From Candidatus Dormiibacterota bacterium (lineage in GTDB: Bacteria > Chloroflexota > Dormibacteria > Aeolococcales > Bog-877), in contig DAHUZL010000056.1 of NCBI GenBank assembly GCA_027306655.1, forward strand, positions 1 through 35,338: a DNA stretch of 35,338 nt. The letters are read 5' to 3'. The notes below the pieces were generated by a model. It had not been told where the DNA came from, searched no databases, and worked only from the letters and a program-made list of their open reading frames with translations. A program made the translations under genes and the position numbers. How positions within the stretch are numbered: the stretch's first letter is position 1; each line of letters starts with the position of its first letter. This document shows positions 1-7,474 of this stretch, in pieces.

Positions 1-312
1 GCGGGCGGAGCGGCCCGTCTCCTCGGCCAGCTCGCGCCGCGCGGTGACGTCGGCGGGCTCACTCGGCTCGCGGGTGCCGGCGGGCAGCTCCCAGAGCATC
101 GCCCCCGCGGCGTGGCGGAACTGCCGGACCAGGATCACCGCACCCGACGCCTCCACCGCCACGACGGCGACCCCTCCGGGATGGTGGACGACCTCCCGGG
201 TCGACGTCTGGCCATCGGCGAGGCGCACGGTGTCGAGGCTCAGGGAGATGATCCGGCCGCGGAAGCGCTCGTCGCGGCGAAGCAGCGTCTCGGGGCCGAG
301 CGGGCCGGTCAC
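1..312 (-). CDS. NUDIX hydrolase (ADP-ribose pyrophosphatase-like), 3' end outside window
   Basis: The visible 104 codons carry a complete Nudix box, G-x5-E-x7-R-E-L-x-E-E-x-G, beginning at the G of PAGTREPSE. It is preceded by VILVRQFRHAAGAMLWELP, the strand layout of ADP-sugar pyrophosphatases of the NudF group. Such enzymes hydrolyse ADP-ribose and related nucleoside diphosphate sugars in the cytosol, with Mg ions held by the box glutamates. The start is a GTG at 312; an ATG at 323 is in another frame and stops after four codons. The gene lies 27 nt downstream of the S53 peptidase on the same strand and may be cotranscribed with it. The C-terminus, which decides substrate, is cut off by the window edge, so the exact substrate is not known. 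Confidence 0.88.
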   Translation of the reverse strand, partial: MTGPLGPETLLRRDERFRGRIISLSLDTVRLADGQTSTREVVHHPGGVAVVAVEASGAVILVRQFRHAAGAMLWELPAGTREPSEPADVTARRELAEETGRSAR

Positions 313-339
313 CGGCCGAGCATACCGGCCGTCCGGACC

Positions 340-1809
340 TCAGCCGGCGAGGGCGGCGAGGAGGCCGGCCCCGACCGGGCTGCCCCAGCCGGTGCAGGGG
401 TCCCATCCGATCCCGGCGCGGTACGCGCCATTGCTGCCCTGGGTGATGTCGCGCGTGACCCCGCGCGCGGCCAGGGACCGGTACAGGATCGGGTTGAGGT
501 AGCCGACCGGGCGTCCCAGCCGCTGGTTGCAGCGGGCGATCAGGGCCGCCCACAGCGGCGCGACCGCGCTGGTCCCGCCGAAGACGGCGGGCGTCCCGTC
601 GACCGACACCCGGTAGCCGGTCTCGGGATCTGCGTCGCCGGCGACGTCGGGAACCCCCCGCCCGACGCCGGCGCCGGGGTCGGCCGATCCCGGCACCCCG
701 GCGGCGGACTGCCACGCCGGCAGGGGGAAGACGGCGCTCACGCCGCCCCCGCTGGCGCCCCCACCGGGACCGTCGTTCCAGACGACCTCGGTCGTGATCG
801 CGCCGGCGGAGGCGTCCACCCGGGTGCCGCCGCATCCGAGCACCAGCGGGCTGGACGCCGGGAAATCGACGTGGGCGAGCCCGTCGGGGACCCCATCCGC
901 GGAGCCACGGTCCCCGGCGGCGACGCAGACCGTGATCCCGACCAGCGCGGCGTCCTCGAACGCCTGCGCGAAGGCGGCCCGGGCGGCCGGGGTCCACGAC
1001 GGTTCCGGGCCGCCCCAGCTGATCGAGATCACCGACGGGCGATTGACGTCGTCGTGGACGGCGGCGGCGATCGCGTCATGGAACCCGCGGTCAGTGTTGG
1101 GCGCGAAGTACACGGCGAGGTGCGCTCCCGGGGCCAGCCCACCCGCCACCTCGATGTCGAGCTGCACCTCGCCGTCGGGGCCGTCGGGGGACCCGGTCGG
1201 CTGGTTCGCCGCCCCGTCGACGCCGACCGCGGTCACGGCGGGGACCGGGAGGCCGAGCGCGCCGAACGCCGCCGCCAGGTCGGCCGCGCGGTACCCGCCG
1301 CCGAGCTCGATCAGCCCGATCGTCTCGCCGGCGCCGTCGGTGCCGGGCGGGAATCCATACAGCTCACCCACGGTCGGAGCCGAGAACGACAGCGGGGCGG
1401 CGAGCGCCAGGGGTTGGGAGCGGTCGGGGAGCGGCAGGCGCCGCAGCATGGGGCGTGCCGCCGGACCGCCGTCCAGCCCGAGCACGGCCACCATCGCCGC
1501 TCGCACCGCCGGCGGGACGCCGGTCGCGAAGGTGCGGGCGACCCGCTCCCGTTCGCCGGTGACCTGGACCGTTCGGCGCTCGGGCGAGACCGGGCCGATC
1601 GCGAGCCCGTGCGCCGACGCGTGCCCGACCACGACCTCGATGTCGCGGGGCTGGGAACCGCGGCTGCCCCCCAGCTCGGCGCGGCTCAGGTGGCGCCGCC
1701 GTCCGGGAGGCAGCGCCCCGAGAGCGTCCAGGTCGAGCGGCGCGGGGGCGTCCGGTCGCGGACGGCACACGACCGTGACCGTGACCGGGTCGGTCGTGGC
1801 GGCGTCCAT
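340..1809 (-). CDS. Kumamolisin-like S53 (sedolisin) serine-carboxyl peptidase
   Basis: This 489-residue protein has the sedolisin layout: an N-terminal pro-kumamolisin activation domain (about 1-130) and a catalytic domain from about 140 (SFSAPTVGELYGFP). The catalytic Glu and Asp are E214 and D218 in GEVQLDIEV, the nucleophile is S414 in GGTSAVAPLW, and an oxyanion-type Asp lies in AAGDRGS. A calcium-site tail (RDITQGSNG ... GIGWDPCTGWGSP) closes the domain. Family members are acid-active endopeptidases matured by self-cleavage. The ATG at 1809 is chosen because GAGGTGGAG precedes it; a longer frame reaches 2106, but that extra stretch looks non-coding. No Sec or Tat signal peptide is visible, which is unusual for an enzyme normally secreted. 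A TATGCT hexamer at 1872-1867 could be the -10 element. Confidence 0.93.
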   Translation of the reverse strand: MDAATTDPVTVTVVCRPRPDAPAPLDLDALGALPPGRRRHLSRAELGGSRGSQPRDIEVVVGHASAHGLAIGPVSPERRTVQVTGERERVARTFATGVPPAVRAAMVAVLGLDGGPAARPMLRRLPLPDRSQPLALAAPLSFSAPTVGELYGFPPGTDGAGETIGLIELGGGYRAADLAAAFGALGLPVPAVTAVGVDGAANQPTGSPDGPDGEVQLDIEVAGGLAPGAHLAVYFAPNTDRGFHDAIAAAVHDDVNRPSVISISWGGPEPSWTPAARAAFAQAFEDAALVGITVCVAAGDRGSADGVPDGLAHVDFPASSPLVLGCGGTRVDASAGAITTEVVWNDGPGGGASGGGVSAVFPLPAWQSAAGVPGSADPGAGVGRGVPDVAGDADPETGYRVSVDGTPAVFGGTSAVAPLWAALIARCNQRLGRPVGYLNPILYRSLAARGVTRDITQGSNGAYRAGIGWDPCTGWGSPVGAGLLAALAG

Positions 1810-1866
1810 CTCCACCTCACGGGCCGACGGCGCCGGGTCCGCCGGACGTGGGCCGGTTCCTCCCCC

Positions 1867-1872
1867 AGCATA
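1867..1872 (-). promoter_or_regulatory. Candidate -10 element for the S53 peptidase
   Basis: On the minus strand this reads TATGCT, about 58 nt before the ATG at 1809, giving a leader near 50 nt. No -35 match is seen. The prediction rests on hexamer similarity only. Confidence 0.35.
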
Positions 1873-1934
1873 GCCGACGGGCTCCCGAGCCCCACCGCCG
1901 ACGGTCGACGATTGACACCGCTCCCCAGGGGCTC

Positions 1935-1940
1935 GATACT
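1935..1940 (+). promoter_or_regulatory. Candidate -10 element for the gene at 2013
   Basis: GATACT, about 73 nt before the ATG at 2013. It has the A2 and T6 shared by the other candidate -10 hexamers here. No clear -35 element is seen. Confidence 0.3.
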
Positions 1941-2012
1941 CTCGGCGAGCCGCGTCCGCCGCCGCTCGCCGCGCCCCCTCGTCCTTGACCACGTCCCCTC
2001 GCGGAGGCTGCG

Positions 2013-2588
2013 ATGACGCCAATCTCCCTGCTCGATGTCGTCGACCGTCTCTGGGTGCGCTGGACCCGGCTCTGGCTGGGCGCTCCGGTCGCGATGACGG
2101 TGGCATCGGCGGGGACCGGCCCGGGCGGGCCGCCGGCCTCCCTCGCCGTCGAGGTCCAGCACCGCGGCTCCCGCTGGCATCGGGGACCTGCCGGCGCCGC
2201 CGCAGACCCCCCCGCGGTCATCCCGGTCAACGACCCGGGCCAGGTGGAGCGCCAGCTGGTCGACTGCCTCCGGTGGCGGCGCTACGAGCACGCCTGGCGC
2301 CTGCTGGCCCCGGAGTGCCAGGCGGCGTGGGGCAGGGTCTCCGCCTTCGCCGAGGTGATGCGGGCCCGCGACGACGGGGCCCGGCTGGCCTCGATCCAGG
2401 TCCGCGAGGTCCACATCCTGCCCCGGTGGTCGGATCCGGAGACCCACAGGACCCATCGCGATGTCGCCGAGCTCGCCGTCGACTACGTGGTCGTCCTGGG
2501 GGCGGGACGCCGCCGGGTGGTCCGTCGGGACGTCCACCTGCTGCCGGTCGACGGGGGCTGGCGCTCGCTCTGCTATCCGACCCGCTGA
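2013..2588 (+). CDS. Unrecognised protein, possibly NTF2-like/DUF4878-type fold
   Basis: The 191-residue product is not recognised by name. Residues 1-35 are mildly hydrophobic (SLLDVVDRLWVRWTRLWLG) and could be membrane-associated. A Gly/Pro-rich linker follows to about residue 70. The rest, from VERQLVDCLRWRRYEHAWRLLAPECQAAW, resembles the helix-then-sheet pattern of NTF2-like or DUF4878-type domains, where a small alpha+beta cone is built from a helix pair and a curved sheet ending DGGWRSLCYP. The start is supported by GGAGG at 2002-2006, 6 nt before the ATG. It is divergent from the S53 peptidase and lies 31 nt before the next gene. The fold assignment is inference from pattern; no function is proposed. 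Confidence 0.7.
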   Translation: MTPISLLDVVDRLWVRWTRLWLGAPVAMTVASAGTGPGGPPASLAVEVQHRGSRWHRGPAGAAADPPAVIPVNDPGQVERQLVDCLRWRRYEHAWRLLAPECQAAWGRVSAFAEVMRARDDGARLASIQVREVHILPRWSDPETHRTHRDVAELAVDYVVVLGAGRRRVVRRDVHLLPVDGGWRSLCYPTR

Positions 2589-2607
2589 GGAGGGCGGCGG
2601 CGGCGCG

Positions 2608-2613
2608 TATCAT
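2608..2613 (+). promoter_or_regulatory. -10 element for leaderless start at 2620
   Basis: TATCAT followed by exactly six bases (GCCGCC) and then ATG, so transcription is predicted to begin at the A of the start codon. No ribosome binding site lies at a usable distance. This matches nine other genes in the window. Confidence 0.6.
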
Positions 2614-2619
2614 GCCGCC

Positions 2620-3030
2620 ATGCTGCCGCTGGGAGTGCCCTCGCCGACGGCGCCGACGGCCGCGCCGGTACCGGTCGCGGCCGGCCCGATCGAGCGCGCG
2701 GTGGCCGCGATCGCCGCCGCCCGGCGGGCCGCGGCCTTCCGCCGACCCCGCCGCGGCCCTCGGCAGCGGCTGCTGTGGTCGGACGCGCTCCTGGAGCAGG
2801 TCGAGCGCTGCCGCCTGGAGGCGCTCCCGCTGGTGCCCGGCACCGTCTGGTCGGATGTGGTCCGGCTGGTGGCGACCGTGGACCCGCACCTGCGCCTGCG
2901 CCTCGGAACCAACCGCCACCCCGACCATGTGGGCCGCGTGCTCTTCGAGACCCAGGCGCGGCTGATGCTGGCGTCCCGCGGGGAGCGGGAGCGGCACGTC
3001 GCGGAGATCATCCAGCTCTTCCCGAGCTGA
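2620..3030 (+). CDS. Unrecognised small protein, leaderless
   Basis: A 136-residue soluble protein with no match I can name. It begins MLPLGVPSPTAPTAAP, then has a basic helix (ERAVAAIAAARRAAAFRRPRRGPRQRLLW) and an acidic/basic C-terminal half (GTVWSDVVRLVATVDPHLRLRLGTNRHPDHVGRVLFETQ ...) ending in HVAEIIQLFPS. The open frame continues upstream to 2461. The ATG at 2620 is preferred because TATCAT lies exactly 6 nt before it, the leaderless pattern repeated in this window. The nearest purine-rich run (2587-2595) is too far for a normal ribosome site. It overlaps nothing and precedes the PfkB kinase by about 48 nt. Confidence 0.7.
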   Translation: MLPLGVPSPTAPTAAPVPVAAGPIERAVAAIAAARRAAAFRRPRRGPRQRLLWSDALLEQVERCRLEALPLVPGTVWSDVVRLVATVDPHLRLRLGTNRHPDHVGRVLFETQARLMLASRGERERHVAEIIQLFPS

Positions 3031-3077
3031 GCGGCTCGCGTGCGCGGCTCACGCCGGCCCGTCGTGACGCGTCGGGC

Positions 3078-3938
3078 GTGAGCGCCCCGCCCTGGACCGT
3101 CGTGGTGGCGGGAACTCTCAGCCTCGACGACGTCACCACCCCGAGCGGCCGCGTGCGCGAGGAACCGGGGGGCTCGGCCGCCTACGCCGCGCTGGCGGCG
3201 GCGCCGCTCGCACCGGTCCGGGTGGTGGCCGCCGTGGGCGTGGACGGGGCGGCCGCGCGCGCGGTGGTCGACCAGCCCGCCATCGACGGGGAGGACGTGG
3301 TGATCCTGCGGGGTCCCACCTACCGGTGGCAGGCGCGCCACGACCCCGACACCGGCGCGGTGGACGCCGACCGCCAGCGTCTCGGCGTCTACCGGACCTG
3401 GCGGCCGCAGCTCTCGCCCGCCAGCCGGGCCGCCCCCGTCTGCCTGGTGGGATCGATGGTGCCGGCGTGCCAGCTCGCGGTCCTGTCCCAGTGCGCCGGC
3501 GCCCGCCTGATCGTGGCCGACACCATGGAGGACTTCATCGCCACCGACCCCGACGCGGTGCGCCGGTGCCTCGCCGGCGCCGATGTCGTCTGCCTCAACG
3601 CACGGGAGCTCCGCCGGCTCGGCGGGGTCGGCACCGACGAGGCGGCGCGCTCGCTGCTCGGGGTCGGGCGGACCCGGGCGGTGGTGATCAAGGGCGGGCC
3701 GGCCGGGGTGCGGCTGATCACGCCCCGCGCGACGCTGGACCTTCCCGCCGCCTCGGCCCCGGAGGTGCGCGACCCCACCGGCGCGGGCGACGCGCTCGCG
3801 GGCGGCTTCTGCGGGGAGTTGGCCCGCCGGCGGACCGCCGACCCCGCCGCCTACCCCGCCGCGCTCGCGGTCGGGCTGGCCGCCGCCGCCCGCGCCGTCA
3901 GCGGCTTCGGCCTCGCCGGGCTCCGGCTCGCGCCCTGA
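3078..3938 (+). CDS. PfkB-family carbohydrate/nucleoside kinase
   Basis: The 286-residue product has the ribokinase/PfkB pattern. An N-terminal substrate strand runs VVVAGTLSLDDVTTPSGRVREEPGGSAAYAA (the G-G-S-A-x-Y stands for PfkB signature 1). A lid region and a Rossmann half follow (VADTMEDFIATDPDAV, VVCLNARELRRLGG). PfkB signature 2 is near the C-terminus as DPTGAGDALAGGF; its GAGD Asp is the catalytic base and anion-hole element. The family phosphorylates sugars or nucleosides with ATP. The N-terminal GTG at 3078 puts the first beta strand about seven residues in, as usual. The lid is short and the substrate cannot be read from sequence. Neighbours do not form an obvious sugar pathway. 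Confidence 0.85.
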   Translation: MSAPPWTVVVAGTLSLDDVTTPSGRVREEPGGSAAYAALAAAPLAPVRVVAAVGVDGAAARAVVDQPAIDGEDVVILRGPTYRWQARHDPDTGAVDADRQRLGVYRTWRPQLSPASRAAPVCLVGSMVPACQLAVLSQCAGARLIVADTMEDFIATDPDAVRRCLAGADVVCLNARELRRLGGVGTDEAARSLLGVGRTRAVVIKGGPAGVRLITPRATLDLPAASAPEVRDPTGAGDALAGGFCGELARRRTADPAAYPAALAVGLAAAARAVSGFGLAGLRLAP

Positions 3939-4000
3939 CCCCCGGGGGGTCGCCGCGGACCACCGTCGCCGATTCTCATGCGCCTCACATCCCGGCAGGA

Positions 4001-4006
4001 GATACT
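4001..4006 (+). promoter_or_regulatory. -10 element for leaderless start at 4013
   Basis: GATACT, then six bases (CCGTCG), then GTG. The first base departs from TANNNT but the strongly selected A2 and T6 are present and the spacing equals that at the other leaderless genes. Confidence 0.5.
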
Positions 4007-4012
4007 CCGTCG

Positions 4013-4645
4013 GTGCGCATCGGACCGGAGCGCGTCGGCCCCGCCGGGACCGCCGTGCTGATCTTGGTCGGCCTGCTGGCTGTCGGCCTCGCCATCCACG
4101 GGGCCCACCAGCCCGGGCTCGGGCTCGGTGGCACCACCGCCGGCGCCGCCGGCGCGATCGCGCCCGGAGGGTCGGCCCATCCGACGCCCACTCCGACGCC
4201 CGCTCCGAGCCCGGCGGGGAGGCCCACCGGCCCTCGATCCGCACCCGCCGCCCGTCCCACCGCCTCCTCGACCGCCCCCGCGTCGACCGCCGGCGCCGCG
4301 GCCGGGAGCCCGGCGGCCGGAGCCCCCGCGGTGAAGCTCGGCCCGGCCCTGTCCACGAGTCCGTACGCCGCCTACGCGTTCCAGATCTATCCCGGCGCGC
4401 CCTCGTCCCAGGCCCAGCTGGCGCTGGCCGGCTTCCGCACCGCGGTGAGGCGGCAGGGCACGGCGCTCCAGCTCACGATCGACATCCTCGGCAGCGGCCA
4501 GGCCCCGGTCCACCAGACCTATGCCGCGGGCGACCGGATCTATTTCATCGAGGCCAACTTCGGCGACGACACCGGGTCTACCGAGTTCAACTTCGGCGAC
4601 GACGGCGTCGTGGCAACCAACCCAGAGGGACGAATCATCGAATGA
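4013..4645 (+). CDS. Membrane-anchored Pro/Thr/Ala-rich protein of unknown function
   Basis: The 210-residue product starts at a leaderless GTG. A short N-terminal arm is followed by one hydrophobic segment (TAVLILVGLLAVGLAIHG, about residues 12-30), a probable signal anchor. A low-complexity linker rich in Pro, Thr, Ala and Ser then runs to about residue 105 (HPTPTPTPAPSPAG ...), typical of cell-wall or extracytoplasmic spacers. The C-terminal domain (YAAYAFQIYPGAPSSQAQLALAGFRTAVRRQG ... FIEANFGDDTGSTEFNFGDDG) is a compact alpha/beta unit facing outside if the anchor is N-in. No family is recognised. The stop overlaps the next start by ATGA, implying translational coupling to the DoxX-like protein. 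Confidence 0.75.
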   Translation: MRIGPERVGPAGTAVLILVGLLAVGLAIHGAHQPGLGLGGTTAGAAGAIAPGGSAHPTPTPTPAPSPAGRPTGPRSAPAARPTASSTAPASTAGAAAGSPAAGAPAVKLGPALSTSPYAAYAFQIYPGAPSSQAQLALAGFRTAVRRQGTALQLTIDILGSGQAPVHQTYAAGDRIYFIEANFGDDTGSTEFNFGDDGVVATNPEGRIIE

Positions 4646-5166
4646 GCAGCCGGTCGCCGCGCGGTCGTCGTCGGCGGACGTCGGCGGTGGCCGCCCCCGA
4701 CCTGGCCGCCGCCGCCGCCCCGCCAGGAGGGGCGTCCCCGCCCTCCCGGTCCCGGGACGGAGCTCGCCCGCCCGGGGTCACGGCGCTCCTCGTGGGCCTC
4801 GAGGGCTGGGCTCCGACCGCGGCCCGGCTCGCGCTCGGAGCGGTCTTCCTCTGGTTCGGGTCGGGTGAGCTCTGGCAGCCCCGGCTCTGGACCGGGTACG
4901 TCCCGCTCGTCCCCCAGACCTCGGGCGTCGCGATCACGCTCGTCCTCGTCCACGGGGCCCTCCTCCTCGTCCTGGCCGCGTCGCTCGTGATCGGGATCGC
5001 GCCGCGCGTGGCGGCCGGGGTCGGGGCCTGCTTCGTCGCCGAGATCGTCGTCGCGCTGACCGTCCACGGCGGGCTCAACGACATCTCGATGCGGGACCTG
5101 GGCGTCCTGGGGCTGGCGCTGGCCGTGGCCGGCACCAGCCGCCACCGACTCCTCCTCACCCGCTGA
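4642..5166 (+). CDS. DoxX-like four-helix membrane protein
   Basis: The 174-residue product has a basic, Ser/Ala-rich cytosolic N-terminus of about 50 residues. Four hydrophobic segments follow: ARLALGAVFLWFGSGELW, GVAITLVLVHGALLLVLAASLVIG, RVAAGVGACFVAEIVVALTVHG and DLGVLGLALAVAGT. The first helix with its F-x-x-G-x-x-K/E-like loop and the ISMRDLGVLGLALA end match the DoxX/DUF6041-type pattern. Some family members work in respiratory or redox membrane complexes, but most are uncharacterised. The ATG overlaps the stop of the previous gene by four bases, so the two are probably one unit. Function beyond membrane protein is not supported. Confidence 0.72.
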   Translation: MSSRSPRGRRRRTSAVAAPDLAAAAAPPGGASPPSRSRDGARPPGVTALLVGLEGWAPTAARLALGAVFLWFGSGELWQPRLWTGYVPLVPQTSGVAITLVLVHGALLLVLAASLVIGIAPRVAAGVGACFVAEIVVALTVHGGLNDISMRDLGVLGLALAVAGTSRHRLLLTR

Positions 5167-5176
5167 GCCAGCCGAC

Positions 5177-5192
5177 GCCGGCGTCCGCCGGC
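5177..5192 (+). terminator. Hairpin after the DoxX-like gene
   Basis: GCCGG (5177-5181) pairs with CCGGC (5188-5192) across a six-base loop, 11 nt past the stop codon. No T-run follows, so termination is only a possibility in this GC-rich background. Confidence 0.3.
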
Positions 5193-5227
5193 GGGCGGCC
5201 CCGAGCCAGCGGCCGCCCCTCCGTCCG

Positions 5228-5243
5228 GTGTGACTCGTCACAC
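5228..5243 (+). promoter_or_regulatory. Palindromic candidate operator upstream of the response regulator
   Basis: GTGTGAC and GTCACAC form a perfect 7-bp inverted repeat separated by TC. Its end sits next to the -35 position of the promoter whose -10 is at 5265. A dimeric regulator could bind it. Its owner is unknown; the adjacent OmpR-type regulator would usually prefer direct repeats, so another protein is as likely. Confidence 0.45.
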
Positions 5244-5264
5244 GCCCCTCACATGTCCTGGGCG

Positions 5265-5270
5265 TAGGCT
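5265..5270 (+). promoter_or_regulatory. -10 element for leaderless start at 5277
   Basis: TAGGCT, six bases (GCCCCT), then the GTG of the response regulator. The same hexamer and spacing occur before the IS607 tnpA at 19781 on the minus strand. Confidence 0.6.
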
Positions 5271-5276
5271 GCCCCT

Positions 5277-5957
5277 GTGCACATCCTGGTGGTCGAGGAC
5301 GAGGTCCGCATGGCGGCGCTGCTCAAGCGCGGCCTGGAGGAGGAGGGCCACGTCGTCGACATTGCCGCGAATGGCCCCGACGGGGTCTGGATGGCGACCG
5401 AGTCCCCGTTCAACGCCGTCGTCCTCGACGTCATGCTCCCCGGCATCGACGGCTTCGAGGTGTGTCGGCGCCTGCGGGCGGCGCAGCGCTGGGTCCCAGT
5501 GCTGATGCTGACCGCCCGGGACGACGTCCAGGACCGTGTCCGCGGCCTCGACGCCGGGGCCGACGACTACCTGTCCAAGCCGTTCAGCTTCGCCGAGCTG
5601 GCGGCGCGCCTGCGCGCCCTCGACCGCCGCGGCAGCGAGGTCCGCCCGGCAGTGCTGGAGACCGGCGACCTGCGCCTCGACCCCGCCGCGCGGCGGGCGT
5701 GGCGGGGGCCGGCGGAGCTGCAGCTCTCCGCGCGCGAGTTCGCCCTGCTCGAGCTGTTCATGCGCCACGTCGGGGTGGTCCTCACCCGGACCCGGATCCT
5801 GGAGCAGGTCTGGGACCTCGCCTACGAGGGCGGCTCCAACGTGGTGGACCAGTACGTGGCGTACCTGCGCCGCAAGCTCGACCGGCCCTTCGGCCGGGCC
5901 GACCTGGAGACGGTGCGCGGCTCCGGATACCGGCTGCGCCAGCCGGAGGCGTCGTAG
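5277..5957 (+). CDS. OmpR/PhoB-family response regulator
   Basis: The 226-residue product has a CheY-like receiver with acidic pocket E7/D8, phosphoacceptor D51 (VVLDVMLPGIDG), switch T79 and K101 (LSKPFSF). A winged-helix DNA-binding domain from about 125 follows (LQLSAREFALLELFMRHVGVVLTRTRILEQVW ... VVDQYVAYLRRKLDRPFG ... VRGSGYRL). It is phosphorylated by a partner kinase and controls transcription. The histidine kinase starts 12 nt downstream and is the obvious partner. The GTG start is leaderless (TAGGCT six bases before). A perfect palindrome at 5228-5243 lies next to its promoter and may control the pair. The stimulus is unknown. Confidence 0.95.
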   Translation: MHILVVEDEVRMAALLKRGLEEEGHVVDIAANGPDGVWMATESPFNAVVLDVMLPGIDGFEVCRRLRAAQRWVPVLMLTARDDVQDRVRGLDAGADDYLSKPFSFAELAARLRALDRRGSEVRPAVLETGDLRLDPAARRAWRGPAELQLSAREFALLELFMRHVGVVLTRTRILEQVWDLAYEGGSNVVDQYVAYLRRKLDRPFGRADLETVRGSGYRLRQPEAS

Positions 5958-5969
5958 GGCTGGCGGCGG

Positions 5970-7433
5970 GTGCCGATCCGGCTCCGGCTCACCCTCCTCT
6001 TCGCCGCCGCGGCCGCGCTCCTGGCCGCGCTCGGCGGGCTGCTGGTGGTCCACCAGCTCGACGCCGGCCTGGTGAGCTCGCTCGATGACACCCTCGCCGC
6101 GCGGATCTCCACGATCACCGGCCGGGTGGACTTCGGCAGCCAGCCGATGGACCAGGGGCTGGCCCGGGCGATCCTCTACGGTCAGGCGGCGCAGGGCAGC
6201 CTCGCCGAGCTCGCCAGCCCGCACGTCCCCGTCGCCTTCGCCGACTTCACGCCCGCGCGGGCGCTGCTCTCGGCGGCGCAGCTCCGGGTGGGGGCGGGAC
6301 GCTCGCTGGTCACCGACGTGACCTTCCCGGGCACCACCGAGCTGCTCCGGGTCCACGCCGCCCCGCTCCCGGGCGAGCCCGGCTGGGCGATCGTCGTGGC
6401 GGCTCCGCTGCAGCCGACGGACGCCGCGGTCGCGGGCATCCGGGGCGCGATCGTGCTGGGCGGGCTGGTGCTGGTCCTCCTCGCCGGGGTGGGCGCCTGG
6501 CTGCTGGCGGGGGCCGCGCTGGCGCCGATGGACCGGCTGCGCCGCGAGGCGGAGGCGATCTCGGCGAATGACCCCGCCGCCCGGCTCCGGGTCCCGCGCA
6601 CCCGCGACGAGGTCGCGGCCCTGGCCCGGACCATGAACGACCTCCTCCAGCGCCTCCAGGCCTCGCTCGCGCGCCAGCGCGCCTTCCTCGCCGATGCCGG
6701 CCATGAGCTCCGCACGCCGCTGGCCGTCCTCCGCGCCGAGCTCGAGCTGGCGGGCCGGCCGGGCCGGAACCGCGACGAGCTCGCCCGCGCCGTCGGCAGC
6801 GCCGCCGACGAGACCCAGCGGGTGACCCGGCTGGCCGAGCACCTGCTCCTGCTCGCCCGCAGCGACGAGGGGAGGCTGGTGGGCGCGCTGGTGCCCGCCC
6901 GTCTCGACGAGCTGCTGCGGGAGTCGGCGGACGGCATGGCTCAGCAGGCGGCCGCCGCCGGGGTCGCGGTCGCCATCGACGCACCCGGGCTGATGGTCCC
7001 CATGGACGCCGCCCGCGTCCGTCAGGCGGTGGACAACCTGCTCAGCAACGGCCTCCGGCTGGCGCCGCCAGGAACCGTGATCGAGCTCCACGCGGAGGCG
7101 GAGGGCGACCGGGCGCGGGTCGAGGTGCGCGACCGCGGCCCCGGCTTTCCGCCCGAGTTCCTGCCCCGCGCCTTCGAGCGCTTCAGCCGTCCCGACGGCG
7201 CCCGCGACCGGGACCAGGGAGGGAGCGGCCTCGGGCTGTCGATCGTGCGGGCGATCGCCGAGGGGCACGGCGGCGGCGCCGACGCCGCCAACCGCCCGGG
7301 CGGGGGGGCGGTGGTCGGCTTCACCCTGCCGCTGGAGGCTCCCGCCGAGGGGGTCCGGCCCGCGGCGCCGGGCGAGCGGGCGCCCGGCGCCGCCGTGCGC
7401 AGCGAGGAGATGGCGCCGCCGCTGCCCCGCTGA
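5970..7433 (+). CDS. Two-component sensor histidine kinase
   Basis: The 487-residue product has a first membrane segment at about 7-27 (LFAAAAALLAALGGLLVV), an extracytoplasmic region of about 130 residues and a second segment near 160-185 (GAIVLGGLVLVLLAGVGAWLLAGAAL). A HAMP linker follows, then a HisKA domain with the phospho-His in FLADAGHELRTPLAVL and a HATPase domain with N box DNLLSNGLRL, G1 DRGPGFPPEF and G2 GGSGLGLSIV. It autophosphorylates and passes phosphate to the receiver encoded just upstream. A proline/alanine-rich tail follows the kinase core. Start is the GTG at 5970, 12 nt after the regulator stop. The sensor domain is not recognised, so the signal cannot be named. Confidence 0.94.
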   Translation: MPIRLRLTLLFAAAAALLAALGGLLVVHQLDAGLVSSLDDTLAARISTITGRVDFGSQPMDQGLARAILYGQAAQGSLAELASPHVPVAFADFTPARALLSAAQLRVGAGRSLVTDVTFPGTTELLRVHAAPLPGEPGWAIVVAAPLQPTDAAVAGIRGAIVLGGLVLVLLAGVGAWLLAGAALAPMDRLRREAEAISANDPAARLRVPRTRDEVAALARTMNDLLQRLQASLARQRAFLADAGHELRTPLAVLRAELELAGRPGRNRDELARAVGSAADETQRVTRLAEHLLLLARSDEGRLVGALVPARLDELLRESADGMAQQAAAAGVAVAIDAPGLMVPMDAARVRQAVDNLLSNGLRLAPPGTVIELHAEAEGDRARVEVRDRGPGFPPEFLPRAFERFSRPDGARDRDQGGSGLGLSIVRAIAEGHGGGADAANRPGGGAVVGFTLPLEAPAEGVRPAAPGERAPGAAVRSEEMAPPLPR

Positions 7434-7474
7434 GGGCGGGCGCCGACGGTCGGAGGGGCGGGCCGGACGCCGCC

